A stretch of DNA of 5,553 nt from Methanobrevibacter sp. (GCA_016291275.1 JAEEWY010000102.1:1-5553), one strand, 5' to 3'. Positions 1 through 5,447 are shown, numbered from the stretch's first letter. Notes: generated by a model not told the origin, from the sequence alone. Numbers and translations: made by a program.

Positions 1-933
1 TATTTCTGAAATGAAAGCCTTGGTTTCAGCAGATAATTGGCCATAATCCTGTACACGAGCACAGTCAAATAACTTATCAACACAGGTTAAAGCTATTTGG
101 GTAGCTCCATTGATTCTGCAGGATTCCTTAGCAAGTTCCATATCAAAGTAACCGATTCTTCTACGTCTTCCAGTTACAACACCATACTCTTCAAGACCTT
201 TGCTTTCAGCTTCCTCTTGAGTCATTTCTGTTGGGAAAGGACCTTCTCCAACACGGGAAATGTAGGATTTGAATACGTTTATGACCTCATCCACTTTAGT
301 TGGCCCTACACCGACATCTGCTGCAAAAGTTGATGCAGTGGTGTCCTTACTGGTTACATATGGATATGATCCGTAATAAAGTGAAAGTGCAAATCCTTGG
401 GAACCTTCAATGAATACGTCTTCTCCATTGTCAATAGCTTCATTGCATGCGAGAGAGACATCAGCAAGATAGTCTTCAAGTTCAGGAACATCCTTTGCAA
501 GGCCGGCAGACCTCATTACATGGTCTGAATTAGCAGGTCCGCAACCTGATCCAGTACTTCCAATCTTTTTAGCCAAATGCTCGGAATTCTTATCTCTTGA
601 TATGTGTTCCTCAGTAATGATTGCACATCTTGGGTCTACAACCATTCTTTCCTTTACATTGTATTTCTTCAAGTCTTCGAATTCCTTAAACAAAACATCT
701 GGGTTTACTAAAACTCCTGCACCAATCATGAGTTTAGCGTCTTTATGAACAAAACCAGATGGAGTTAATCTTAAACCATATTTTTCTCCATTGAATTCAA
801 CAGAATGCCCTGCATTTGGTCCGACACCTGCACGAGCAATAATGCTTGGCTTATCATTATCACAGAGATAGGTAATGCATTTTCCTTTACCTTCATCTCC
901 CCAAGCTCCACCAACTAGTATACTACAAGTCAT
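1..933 (-). CDS. purA: Adenylosuccinate synthetase, archaeal short form (C-terminus cut off by window edge)
   Basis: This enzyme joins IMP and aspartate using GTP to give adenylosuccinate, the first committed step from IMP to AMP, in the cytosol. I translated the minus strand from the ATG at 933; it stays open for 311 codons to base 1. Visible motifs are the GTP-binding loop WGDEGKGK at residues 11-18 with the expected catalytic Asp13, GPNAGH at 38-43 with catalytic His43, GSTGSGCGPA at 125-134, EGSQG at 176-180, TSKDTTAS at 194-201, VGEGPFPTE at 228-236 and TGRRRRIGYFD at 254-264. Archaeal PurA proteins are about 335-345 residues against about 430 in bacteria, so perhaps 25-35 residues are missing here. 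The start is supported by AAGGAG at 941-946, seven bases upstream, and a good TATA box at 979-986. The gene has its own promoter and is not obviously part of the small-gene block upstream. Confidence 0.96.
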   Translation of the reverse strand, partial: MTCSILVGGAWGDEGKGKCITYLCDNDKPSIIARAGVGPNAGHSVEFNGEKYGLRLTPSGFVHKDAKLMIGAGVLVNPDVLFKEFEDLKKYNVKERMVVDPRCAIITEEHISRDKNSEHLAKKIGSTGSGCGPANSDHVMRSAGLAKDVPELEDYLADVSLACNEAIDNGEDVFIEGSQGFALSLYYGSYPYVTSKDTTASTFAADVGVGPTKVDEVINVFKSYISRVGEGPFPTEMTQEEAESKGLEEYGVVTGRRRRIGYFDMELAKESCRINGATQIALTCVDKLFDCARVQDYGQLSAETKAFISEI

Positions 934-940
934 TTAAAAT

Positions 941-946
941 CTCCTT
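941..946 (-). promoter_or_regulatory. Shine-Dalgarno site of purA
   Basis: On the minus strand the sequence reads AAGGAG, followed by seven bases and the ATG at 933. It is the strongest GGAG-type site in the window and fixes the purA start; most other genes here use a GGTGA-type site. Confidence 0.85.
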
Positions 947-975
947 TTAAAAATTATTTTTAGTTAGTTTTGATA

Positions 976-1006
976 GTTTTTATATAGTCTTAAGCATAGT
1001 TTAAAT
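976..1006 (-). promoter_or_regulatory. purA promoter: TATA box plus upstream palindromic element (copy 1)
   Basis: Read on the minus strand, TATATAAA lies at 986-979, a near-ideal archaeal TATA box. Transcription would be expected to start about 25 bases downstream, near 955-960, giving a leader of roughly 25 bases that still holds the AAGGAG site. Immediately upstream, where the BRE element sits, is CTTAAG preceded by TTTAA, forming an imperfect inverted repeat (TTTAA, seven bases, TTAAG). The whole 31-base element is repeated 60 bases further upstream (1035-1066). The TATA box is seen directly; the start site and any regulator are inferred. Confidence 0.7.
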
Positions 1007-1034
1007 AATTGTTTAAATATTATAATTTTAATTA

Positions 1035-1066
1035 GTTTTTAGTATAATCTTAAGTACAATTTAAGT
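1035..1066 (-). repeat. Degenerate second copy of the purA promoter element
   Basis: On the minus strand this copy matches the element at 976-1006 at about 24 of 31 aligned positions with one gap. The shared core is CTTAAGA followed by a TATA-like stretch and AAAAAC. Here the inverted repeat is perfect: CTTAA, seven bases, TTAAG. The TATA part (TTATACTAAAA) is weaker than in copy 1. It could be a second upstream promoter, a tandem operator, or the remnant of a local duplication. High AT content inflates similarity, so some of the match may be chance. Confidence 0.5.
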
Positions 1067-1124
1067 ATAGTGAGTTGTTAAATATAGTTCAATAACCATA
1101 TATATTTTATTTTTTAACATTAAT

Positions 1125-1200
1125 AAATATTATCATGAATGAATATTTTAAAAAAATAGCTTGAAATAATAAACAAAATAATAGAAAAATAGTGGAATTC
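1125..1200 (-). terminator. Oligo-T termination region after the small-gene block
   Basis: Downstream of the stop at 1220, the minus-strand transcript would contain runs of T at 1189-1185 (five), 1178-1175 (four) and 1156-1150 (seven). Tandem T tracts are the usual archaeal termination signal. Just beyond the T7 run is a weak possible stem: AAATATT at 1125-1131 against AATATTT at 1142-1148, with a ten-base loop. The stem is AT-only and may not matter. The region separates the block from the purA promoter. Confidence 0.5.
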
Positions 1201-1219
1201 AAATGAAAAGTGAAGATTT

Positions 1220-1762
1220 TTAAGCATCTTCCAATATTTCCAATAGCTTTTGAAGATATAAGTATCTCTCATACTTGAATTGCTCATTGTTTGCTAAAAA
1301 GGCATCCAAGACATGTGAATTCATTTGACGCAAGATGGATAATTGAATAATGTTCTTTACATCTTCATCAATCTTTCCCTGAAGGATCAACTGACCAAAT
1401 CCAGTGGCGATAATTGTATAATCAAGACTCATCAATTCCTCGTAAAAGTCCATATCCTGAATGATTTTCAATATATTCTCACTTTCAATGACATCATCGT
1501 TAAAGTCTTCCAATTCCAAATCCCAAGACTCTAAAATCCATATGAAACATTCAATTATTGGAGTTTTTGGATTTTCAGCCAACCAGTTTGATATTTCACA
1601 AAATGCAATATATGCCTCTTCACATCCAAAAGGAGAAAGTTCATCAGTAGCATCCCAGAAGAACTTATAGTCCGCTATCTTAACAGCACGTTCATTAGGT
1701 ACTTCTCCAAAGAAATAACTATTGTCTTCCAAATAATTGTAGCCTTTTTCTAATTGTTCCAT
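1220..1762 (-). CDS. Uncharacterised small acidic protein (180 aa), last gene of the block
   Basis: I do not recognise a family with confidence. The protein is soluble and acidic, with no signal peptide or membrane segment, and predicted mostly helical by eye. The most distinctive part is residues 36-80: WDATDELSPFG, then EEAYIAFCEISNWL, ENPKTPII and FIWILESW. A second helical part at about 92-180 contains GFGQLILQGK at 121-130 and a Leu-rich C-terminal end. The SPFG/EEA/W arrangement faintly recalls small DUF4259-type proteins, but I would not assign it. The ATG at 1762 is preceded by GGTGA at 1767-1771, four bases away. The upstream gene ends only 16 bases before the start, so the two are almost certainly co-transcribed. 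There are no catalytic-looking His/Cys clusters. A binding or inhibitor-type role is possible but is inference. Confidence 0.8.
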   Translation of the reverse strand: MEQLEKGYNYLEDNSYFFGEVPNERAVKIADYKFFWDATDELSPFGCEEAYIAFCEISNWLAENPKTPIIECFIWILESWDLELEDFNDDVIESENILKIIQDMDFYEELMSLDYTIIATGFGQLILQGKIDEDVKNIIQLSILRQMNSHVLDAFLANNEQFKYERYLYLQKLLEILEDA

Positions 1763-1778
1763 AAATTCACCAAAACGC

Positions 1779-2417
1779 TTACTTTAGAGGAAACTCTTCG
1801 CAAAGAGGATCTTCATCATACTCCTTATCAGTTCCTTTCTTGTTCCAGTAATCCAAGTAATACATCATCCAGGTATTTGAAACCCTTTTGATCTCATCAT
1901 CATCCAATGCTTCAAAATCATTGAAGAAATTGATGAAGTCTCCACCTACAGCAATGGCCATTTCCTCACATTCAAATGACAATAGGAAATCATTATTCTC
2001 ATTCTCATTTCTTTTATCCGCCAAAACCTTCTTAAACTTGTATTTTCCTTCAATTTCATTTAGATAATCGTGATTCTGGAATTTGAATCCCTTGACTTTT
2101 TTTGAAAATTCCTGATAGAAATAGGGATATCTTAAAGATAGATACTCATTGGAATTTAACAAATGATTCAGATAATCCTCATCAAATCTTAAGAAATCAA
2201 GATTTTCCTTTTCATTAAAGAACAATGCCAAATAAATGTTTTGACCAAATCGAATAGCTAATTCTCCCCTATATGAATTGTCTAAAATAGGCCTTGAGGA
2301 TAATTTGAGATTCTCAAATTCAAGATAAAGTGAATTTGAATTGTCATCTATTTCAAGCCAAACCCATTTTCCCTGTGAAATGGCATCTTCAATAATATCT
2401 TTGGATCTATTGTTCAT
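1779..2417 (-). CDS. Uncharacterised protein (212 aa), start overlaps the preceding stop
   Basis: I do not recognise the family. The protein is soluble, rich in Asn, Asp, Glu, Phe and Tyr, with no signal peptide or clear membrane helix. Visible parts are an N-terminal segment KWVWLEIDD at 17-25, strand-like segments SLYLEFENLKLSS (29-41) and GELAIRFGQNIYLALFFN (51-68), a central Tyr/Phe-rich part (90-125), a charged Lys/Asn/Glu linker (125-143), and a C-terminal part with MAIAVGGDFINFF (153-165) and NTWMMYYLDYW (181-191). This is compatible with a small mixed alpha/beta domain. I chose the ATG at 2417. A GTG at 2426 would add three residues, but its GTGA is the likely Shine-Dalgarno core, five bases before the ATG. 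The ATG lies inside the last codons of the upstream gene (11-base overlap), so translation is probably coupled to it. Confidence 0.82.
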   Translation of the reverse strand: MNNRSKDIIEDAISQGKWVWLEIDDNSNSLYLEFENLKLSSRPILDNSYRGELAIRFGQNIYLALFFNEKENLDFLRFDEDYLNHLLNSNEYLSLRYPYFYQEFSKKVKGFKFQNHDYLNEIEGKYKFKKVLADKRNENENNDFLLSFECEEMAIAVGGDFINFFNDFEALDDDEIKRVSNTWMMYYLDYWNKKGTDKEYDEDPLCEEFPLK

Positions 2418-3036
2418 TTTCTTCACTGTTTAATCTAATAAAGTCTTCAAGGGCTCCATCCATGGAATAATCCTTTCCATCATATTTCTTTTTCCAATTG
2501 AAATTCTCTATTTCAATTATTTCATCTACGGATTCACCCCAATTGATTTCAAAACCATAGTCTTTCAAGGTTTTAACAATCTTTTTAGCTATTTCCAAAC
2601 CTTTCTTTTCATCATATTCAAAATCGCCGAAAGCGATGTTCAATACATTATCTTCCACCACATTTTCAATATCCTCAAAAGTATAGAAACAGAATCCAAT
2701 AGGATTGTATTTATTATTCCTTAAATGTACAAAGAGTTCAAATGAATCCTGAATTCCCTCTTCAATGTCATAGCCAGCATTATGGATAGAAATGATCTTT
2801 TCCTTTGTCAAATCGCAAAATGCATTTTTCAAATTAATGAAATCGTCAGAATCTCCCTCTAAATCTTCAAGGCTTTCCTTATTTTCCAAAAGGAGTTTAG
2901 AGATTAAATCATCAGATATGTCCTCTTCGATAAACTCATCAGAAATGATTTCCAATATCTCATCATCGCCATAAAAACCGCTCTTGATCAATAGCTGAAT
3001 TTCATAATTGATCTCATCAATCAGTTCCTTATCCAT
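2407..3036 (-). CDS. DUF6891-like acidic protein (209 aa)
   Basis: The C-terminal two thirds resemble DUF6891 as I remember it. Features are HNAGYDIEEGIQDSFE (85-100), then GFCFYTFEDIE (114-124), LNIAFGDFE (132-140), a helix KKGLEIAKKIVKTLKDYG (144-161), then FEINWGES (162-169) and FNWKKK (179-184). The order of FCFY-x-(Q/E)D, a hydrophobic strand ending in AFG, a helix, and a strand with W then a final W followed by basic residues is the family signature. The biochemical function is unknown. The protein is strongly acidic: I count 56 Asp/Glu and about 20 Lys/Arg in 209 residues. The ATG at 3036 has GGTG at 3042-3045, five bases away; the alternative TTG at 3048 has no ribosome site. It is the first gene of a tight trio, overlapping the next start by 11 bases. 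The assignment comes from memory of the pattern, without a search. Confidence 0.85.
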   Translation of the reverse strand: MDKELIDEINYEIQLLIKSGFYGDDEILEIISDEFIEEDISDDLISKLLLENKESLEDLEGDSDDFINLKNAFCDLTKEKIISIHNAGYDIEEGIQDSFELFVHLRNNKYNPIGFCFYTFEDIENVVEDNVLNIAFGDFEYDEKKGLEIAKKIVKTLKDYGFEINWGESVDEIIEIENFNWKKKYDGKDYSMDGALEDFIRLNSEENEQ

Positions 3037-3082
3037 AATAACACCCAATTAGACTTTAATTAGAAAATAATAATCAAATGAT

Positions 3083-3139
3083 AAAAAAAGTAGAAAAATA
3101 AAAAATTAAAAAATAGAAATCATTAAGCTCTAATGATTT
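3083..3139 (-). terminator. Hairpin plus T tracts at the end of the DUF6882-like gene
   Basis: A perfect 9-base inverted repeat (AAATCATTA at 3117-3125, five-base loop, TAATGATTT at 3131-3139) spans the stop codon. On the minus strand it is followed at once by T runs at 3113-3108 (six), 3105-3100 (six), 3098-3094 (five) and 3089-3083 (seven). Stem plus T tract looks like an intrinsic terminator, although archaeal termination depends mainly on the T tracts. If it works, the three genes to the left need either read-through or their own promoter in about 3046-3085, where I see no convincing TATA box. Confidence 0.6.
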
Positions 3140-3803
3140 TAATGGTATAAATGTTTTTTCTTTCAGTCAAGGTGACAACTATTGTGTCGTCTCCAACCTT
3201 AACAACGCAAAACTCATCTCTGTACTTGTATTCATAGCCTTTAATTTCAGCATAACCTCTTAAAGCCTTTAAATGATTTACTTCGAATTTACGATGGAAA
3301 TCATTTATGACATTTGCAAATACGTCAATGTCATCAGTAATTCCTATCTCATCAGACTCAATGGTTACAAAGAAGACAAATCCCCCATAATTAACAGCAC
3401 AATATGCATCATTGCTAAAGAGGGAAGAGACTGTCATAGTCAAAATATGAGCTTCAGTCAAGTTTGCTGCAAAGACATTTTCAAAGAATTGTGGAACATT
3501 CTGTTCTTGACCAAATTCCCTTATAGCCTTTGCCTCTACAATTAAGTCTTCTGGAAAACCTATATCCTCATTATCCCATGCCCAGGACCAGGTGTCTTCA
3601 TCAGGATCCAAGAATCCAATCAATTGAATTGGGAATTCCTTTTCACCAAATCTGACAATTCCCTTTTCAATATCCAATTCAGGTTCAGCATTTCCAACAA
3701 TGCTTGATAATATTTCCTGCTTTTCTAATGCCAAAGCACCATATTTAGAGAATAAATCTTGTAAATCATCATTTTCTTCAATTAAAAAAGAATTAACTTC
3801 CAT
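3123..3803 (-). CDS. DUF6882-like protein (226 aa)
   Basis: The central part resembles DUF6882, a family of unknown function. Visible signature parts are QLIGFLDPDEDTWSWAWDNE (60-79) with Trp72, Trp74 and Trp76, then a Pro and a helix ending AKAIREFGQEQNVPQFFE (91-108), then LTMTVSSLFSNDAYCAVNYG (121-140) and GFVFFVTI (141-148). A C-terminal segment (about 165-226) of alternating helix and strands, ending in IYTIKIIR, looks like an extra small domain. There is no signal peptide or membrane helix. I place the start at the ATG at 3803: the minus strand reads GGTGA at 3813-3809, five bases before it. The longer TTG (3815) and GTG (3812) readings overlap that site and are unlikely. The gene begins 44 bases after the dapL stop, across a T-rich spacer, and no TATA box is obvious in that gap, so it may depend on read-through from dapL. 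The family call is from remembered pattern. Confidence 0.85.
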   Translation of the reverse strand: MEVNSFLIEENDDLQDLFSKYGALALEKQEILSSIVGNAEPELDIEKGIVRFGEKEFPIQLIGFLDPDEDTWSWAWDNEDIGFPEDLIVEAKAIREFGQEQNVPQFFENVFAANLTEAHILTMTVSSLFSNDAYCAVNYGGFVFFVTIESDEIGITDDIDVFANVINDFHRKFEVNHLKALRGYAEIKGYEYKYRDEFCVVKVGDDTIVVTLTERKNIYTIKIIRA

Positions 3804-3808
3804 TTCTT

Positions 3809-3813
3809 TCACC
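3809..3813 (-). promoter_or_regulatory. GGTGA Shine-Dalgarno site that decides the DUF6882-like gene start
   Basis: Minus-strand GGTGA followed by AAGAA and the ATG at 3803. The in-frame TTG at 3815 and GTG at 3812 overlap this site, so they cannot be served by it. The same geometry (GTGA core, five bases, ATG) is seen before the genes starting at 3036 and 2417. Confidence 0.75.
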
Positions 3814-3816
3814 AAT

Positions 3817-3844
3817 AAAAATTTAAAAAAATAAAAAATAAAAA
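3817..3844 (-). terminator. Oligo-T tracts downstream of dapL
   Basis: Directly after the dapL stop, the minus strand carries T runs at 3844-3840 (five), 3838-3833 (six), 3831-3825 (seven) and 3821-3817 (five), separated by single or few other bases. This is a typical archaeal termination signal without a strong stem. It lies in the only gap between dapL and the DUF6882-like gene, so it may set partial read-through into that gene or separate the two units. Confidence 0.6.
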
Positions 3845-3847
3845 GGT

Positions 3848-5080
3848 CTAGAAGGATAATTTAGAGATTCTGCTCATAGCTTCTTTAGTGTTTTCTAAAG
3901 TGTTGAATGCAGTTAATCTTAAGTAACCTTCACCGCTTGGACCGAATCCTGAACCAGGAGTACCTACAATATTAGCCTCTTCCAAGAGTAAATCGAAGAA
4001 ATCCCAGGATTCCATGTCGTTTGGAGTCTTTACCCAAATGTAAGGGGAGTTCACTCCACCGTAAACATTCAATCCAATATCGGATAGGCTTTCACGAATG
4101 ATTTTAGCATTTTCCAAGTAATATTCAATGTTTGCCATGATTTCCTTTTGTCCTTCTTCAGTGTAAACTGCTTCTGCAGCCTTTTGAACAGGATAAGAAA
4201 CACCATTGAACTTGGTGGTTTGTCTTCTGTTCCATAATGCGTTTACTGATTGCTCATTGCCTTCAGCATCCTTGATCTTGATTTCCTTAGGAACAACAGT
4301 GTAAGCGCAACGTGTACCAGTGAATCCTGCTGTTTTTGAAAAGCTTCTGAATTCAATAGCAACTTCCTTTGCACCATCGATTTCATAGATTGTGTGAGGC
4401 ACATCATCTTCTGTGATGAAAACTTCATATGCTGCATCGAAGAGAATAAGAGCATCATTTTCCTTAGCATACTCTACAAATTTAGCCAATTGGTCTTTTG
4501 TTAAAGTGGTTCCAGTAGGGTTGTTTGGGAAACAGAGGTAGATTAAATCCACTGGTTCTGTAGGAAGTTCTGGAACAAAGCCATTTTCTTCAGTGCAAGG
4601 AAGGTAAATGATATTCTCATACATTCCATCATCTTTAATGTTGCCTGATCTTCCTGCCATTACATTGGTGTCAACGTATACAGGATAAACAGGGTCAGTT
4701 ACTGCAATCACATTATCCAATGCAAATATTTCCTGGATGTTACCGGTATCACATTTTGCACCGTCGGAAATGAACACTTCATCAAGGTCTAAGTCCACTC
4801 CCCATTTATTAAAGTCATTTTTAATGATAGCTTCAGCTAAAAAGTCGTAACCTTGTTCTGGACCGTAACCCATAAAGGTGTCACCATCTGCCATTTCATC
4901 AACAGCATCCTTGAAAGCCTTGATTACAGTAGGGACTAAAGGTTTTGTTACGTCTCCAATACCCATTTTAATAACGTTCTTATCTGGATTTTCTTCCATG
5001 TATTTAGCTGCACGTCTATTTACTTCAACAAAAAGATAACTATTTTGCAATAAAAGATAGTTTTCATTAATTTTAACCAT
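3848..5080 (-). CDS. dapL: LL-diaminopimelate aminotransferase
   Basis: This pyridoxal-phosphate enzyme (EC 2.6.1.83) converts tetrahydrodipicolinate and glutamate directly to LL-2,6-diaminopimelate and 2-oxoglutarate, bypassing the acylated intermediates of the DapD/DapC/DapE route. It serves lysine synthesis, and lysine also goes into pseudomurein in these archaea. The 410-residue length fits the family. Visible class I/II aminotransferase parts are MGIGDVTKPL (39-48), the DapL-type GYGPEQGY (71-78), SDGAKCD (105-111), FPNNPTG (184-190) with Asn187, LFDAAYE (213-219) with Asp215 and Tyr218 contacting the cofactor, FRSFSKTAGFTGTR (244-257) with the Schiff-base Lys249, WNRRQTTKFNGVSYPVQ (283-299), and GSGFGPSGEGYLRLTAF (376-392) with substrate-carboxylate Arg388. 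The ATG at 5080 has GAGGT at 5087-5091, six bases away. The gene is complete, with no frameshift or missing key residue. Other lysine genes are not in the window. Confidence 0.96.
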   Translation of the reverse strand: MVKINENYLLLQNSYLFVEVNRRAAKYMEENPDKNVIKMGIGDVTKPLVPTVIKAFKDAVDEMADGDTFMGYGPEQGYDFLAEAIIKNDFNKWGVDLDLDEVFISDGAKCDTGNIQEIFALDNVIAVTDPVYPVYVDTNVMAGRSGNIKDDGMYENIIYLPCTEENGFVPELPTEPVDLIYLCFPNNPTGTTLTKDQLAKFVEYAKENDALILFDAAYEVFITEDDVPHTIYEIDGAKEVAIEFRSFSKTAGFTGTRCAYTVVPKEIKIKDAEGNEQSVNALWNRRQTTKFNGVSYPVQKAAEAVYTEEGQKEIMANIEYYLENAKIIRESLSDIGLNVYGGVNSPYIWVKTPNDMESWDFFDLLLEEANIVGTPGSGFGPSGEGYLRLTAFNTLENTKEAMSRISKLSF

Positions 5081-5121
5081 GTTTTTACCTCAGACTAATT
5101 TAAAAATTTAAATAATTAAAA

Positions 5122-5135
5122 TCATTAGTTAATGA
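5122..5135. promoter_or_regulatory. 14-base palindrome in the dapL leader or promoter
   Basis: TCATTA and TAATGA face each other across GT, a perfect 6+6 inverted repeat 42 bases upstream of the dapL ATG. If the TATA-like sequence at 5161-5168 is used, the palindrome falls at or just after the transcription start, where an archaeal repressor would block RNA polymerase. It could be a lysine-responsive operator, but no regulator is visible and A/T palindromes are common here. Confidence 0.35.
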
Positions 5136-5160
5136 AAATCTAAAACATCAAAATTACAAT

Positions 5161-5220
5161 TAATATAATCTCACTTTGAATAACTAAAATCTCTAAAATT
5201 AACTTAATTAATAATTTATA
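5161..5220 (-). promoter_or_regulatory. Candidate dapL TATA boxes
   Basis: Two minus-strand candidates exist. TTATATTA at 5168-5161 would give a start near 5138 and a leader of about 55-60 bases. TATAAATTAT at 5220-5211 is the better match to a TATA box but implies a leader of over 100 bases. Which one is used cannot be told from sequence alone in such AT-rich DNA. Confidence 0.35.
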
Positions 5221-5408
5221 ACTAGATTTCTAACTATTTAACACTTAATTATTTATTAAATATATTATTTAAAATTGTGTATTAAAAAGGGAAAAACTTG
5301 GAAAAATCATACAAATTTTTAAAAAGTTATGCCTCTTAAAAAAAATATAAAACTAATGTATAAAGAAAATAAAAAAGATATACATATAATACTATAAGAT
5401 AATGTATG

Positions 5409-5447
5409 ACTTACTCATATTGTTTTATATTATACTTACATATTGTT
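5409..5447 (+). repeat. Pair of direct repeats flanking the TATA box of the right-hand gene
   Basis: ACTTACTCATATTGTT at 5409-5424 recurs as ACTTACATATTGTT at 5434-5447, identical except for two extra bases (TC) in the first copy. The copies start 25 bases apart, just over two helical turns, and sit on either side of TTTTATAT. The first copy also overlaps a short inverted repeat, TATGA at 5405-5409 facing TCATA at 5415-5419. The arrangement suggests a protein-binding site pair at the promoter. Confidence 0.5.
5423..5434 (+). promoter_or_regulatory. TATA box of the right-hand gene
   Basis: TTTTATATTATA on the plus strand fits an archaeal TATA box. The expected transcription start, about 25-30 bases downstream, is near 5450-5456, giving a leader of about 60-65 bases before the ATG at 5517. 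The TATA box lies between the two direct repeats. Confidence 0.55.

Noticed and set aside
97..333. Plus-strand open frame of 78 codons
   Set aside because: It lies wholly antisense to purA, whose conserved motifs on the minus strand are unmistakable, and has no ribosome site.
1125..1148. AAATATT/AATATTT inverted repeat with a ten-base loop
   Set aside because: A seven-base A/T-only stem is expected by chance in this composition; mentioned only as a possible part of the terminator region.
1343..1670. Two overlapping plus-strand open frames opposite the 180-residue gene
   Set aside because: They are antisense to a gene with a GGTGA site and operon context, and have no ribosome site of their own.
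2792..2974. Ser-rich plus-strand open frame of 60 codons
   Set aside because: The Ser richness is the antisense reflection of Asp/Glu-rich coding in the DUF6891-like gene.
3273..3545. Plus-strand open frame of 90 codons
   Set aside because: Antisense to the DUF6882-like gene, with no ribosome site or recognisable pattern.
4243..4470. Minus-strand open frame of 75 codons
   Set aside because: It is a shifted-frame shadow inside dapL across its active-site Lys region, where dapL itself is intact.
5181..5234. Apparent repeat of TAACTA...TCTAA 38 bases apart
   Set aside because: The match needs gaps and is limited to low-complexity A/T sequence, so it is not convincing.
5329..5397. 22-codon plus-strand frame in the intergenic region
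   Set aside because: Lys/Ile-rich as expected from A/T sequence, with no Shine-Dalgarno site; most likely chance.
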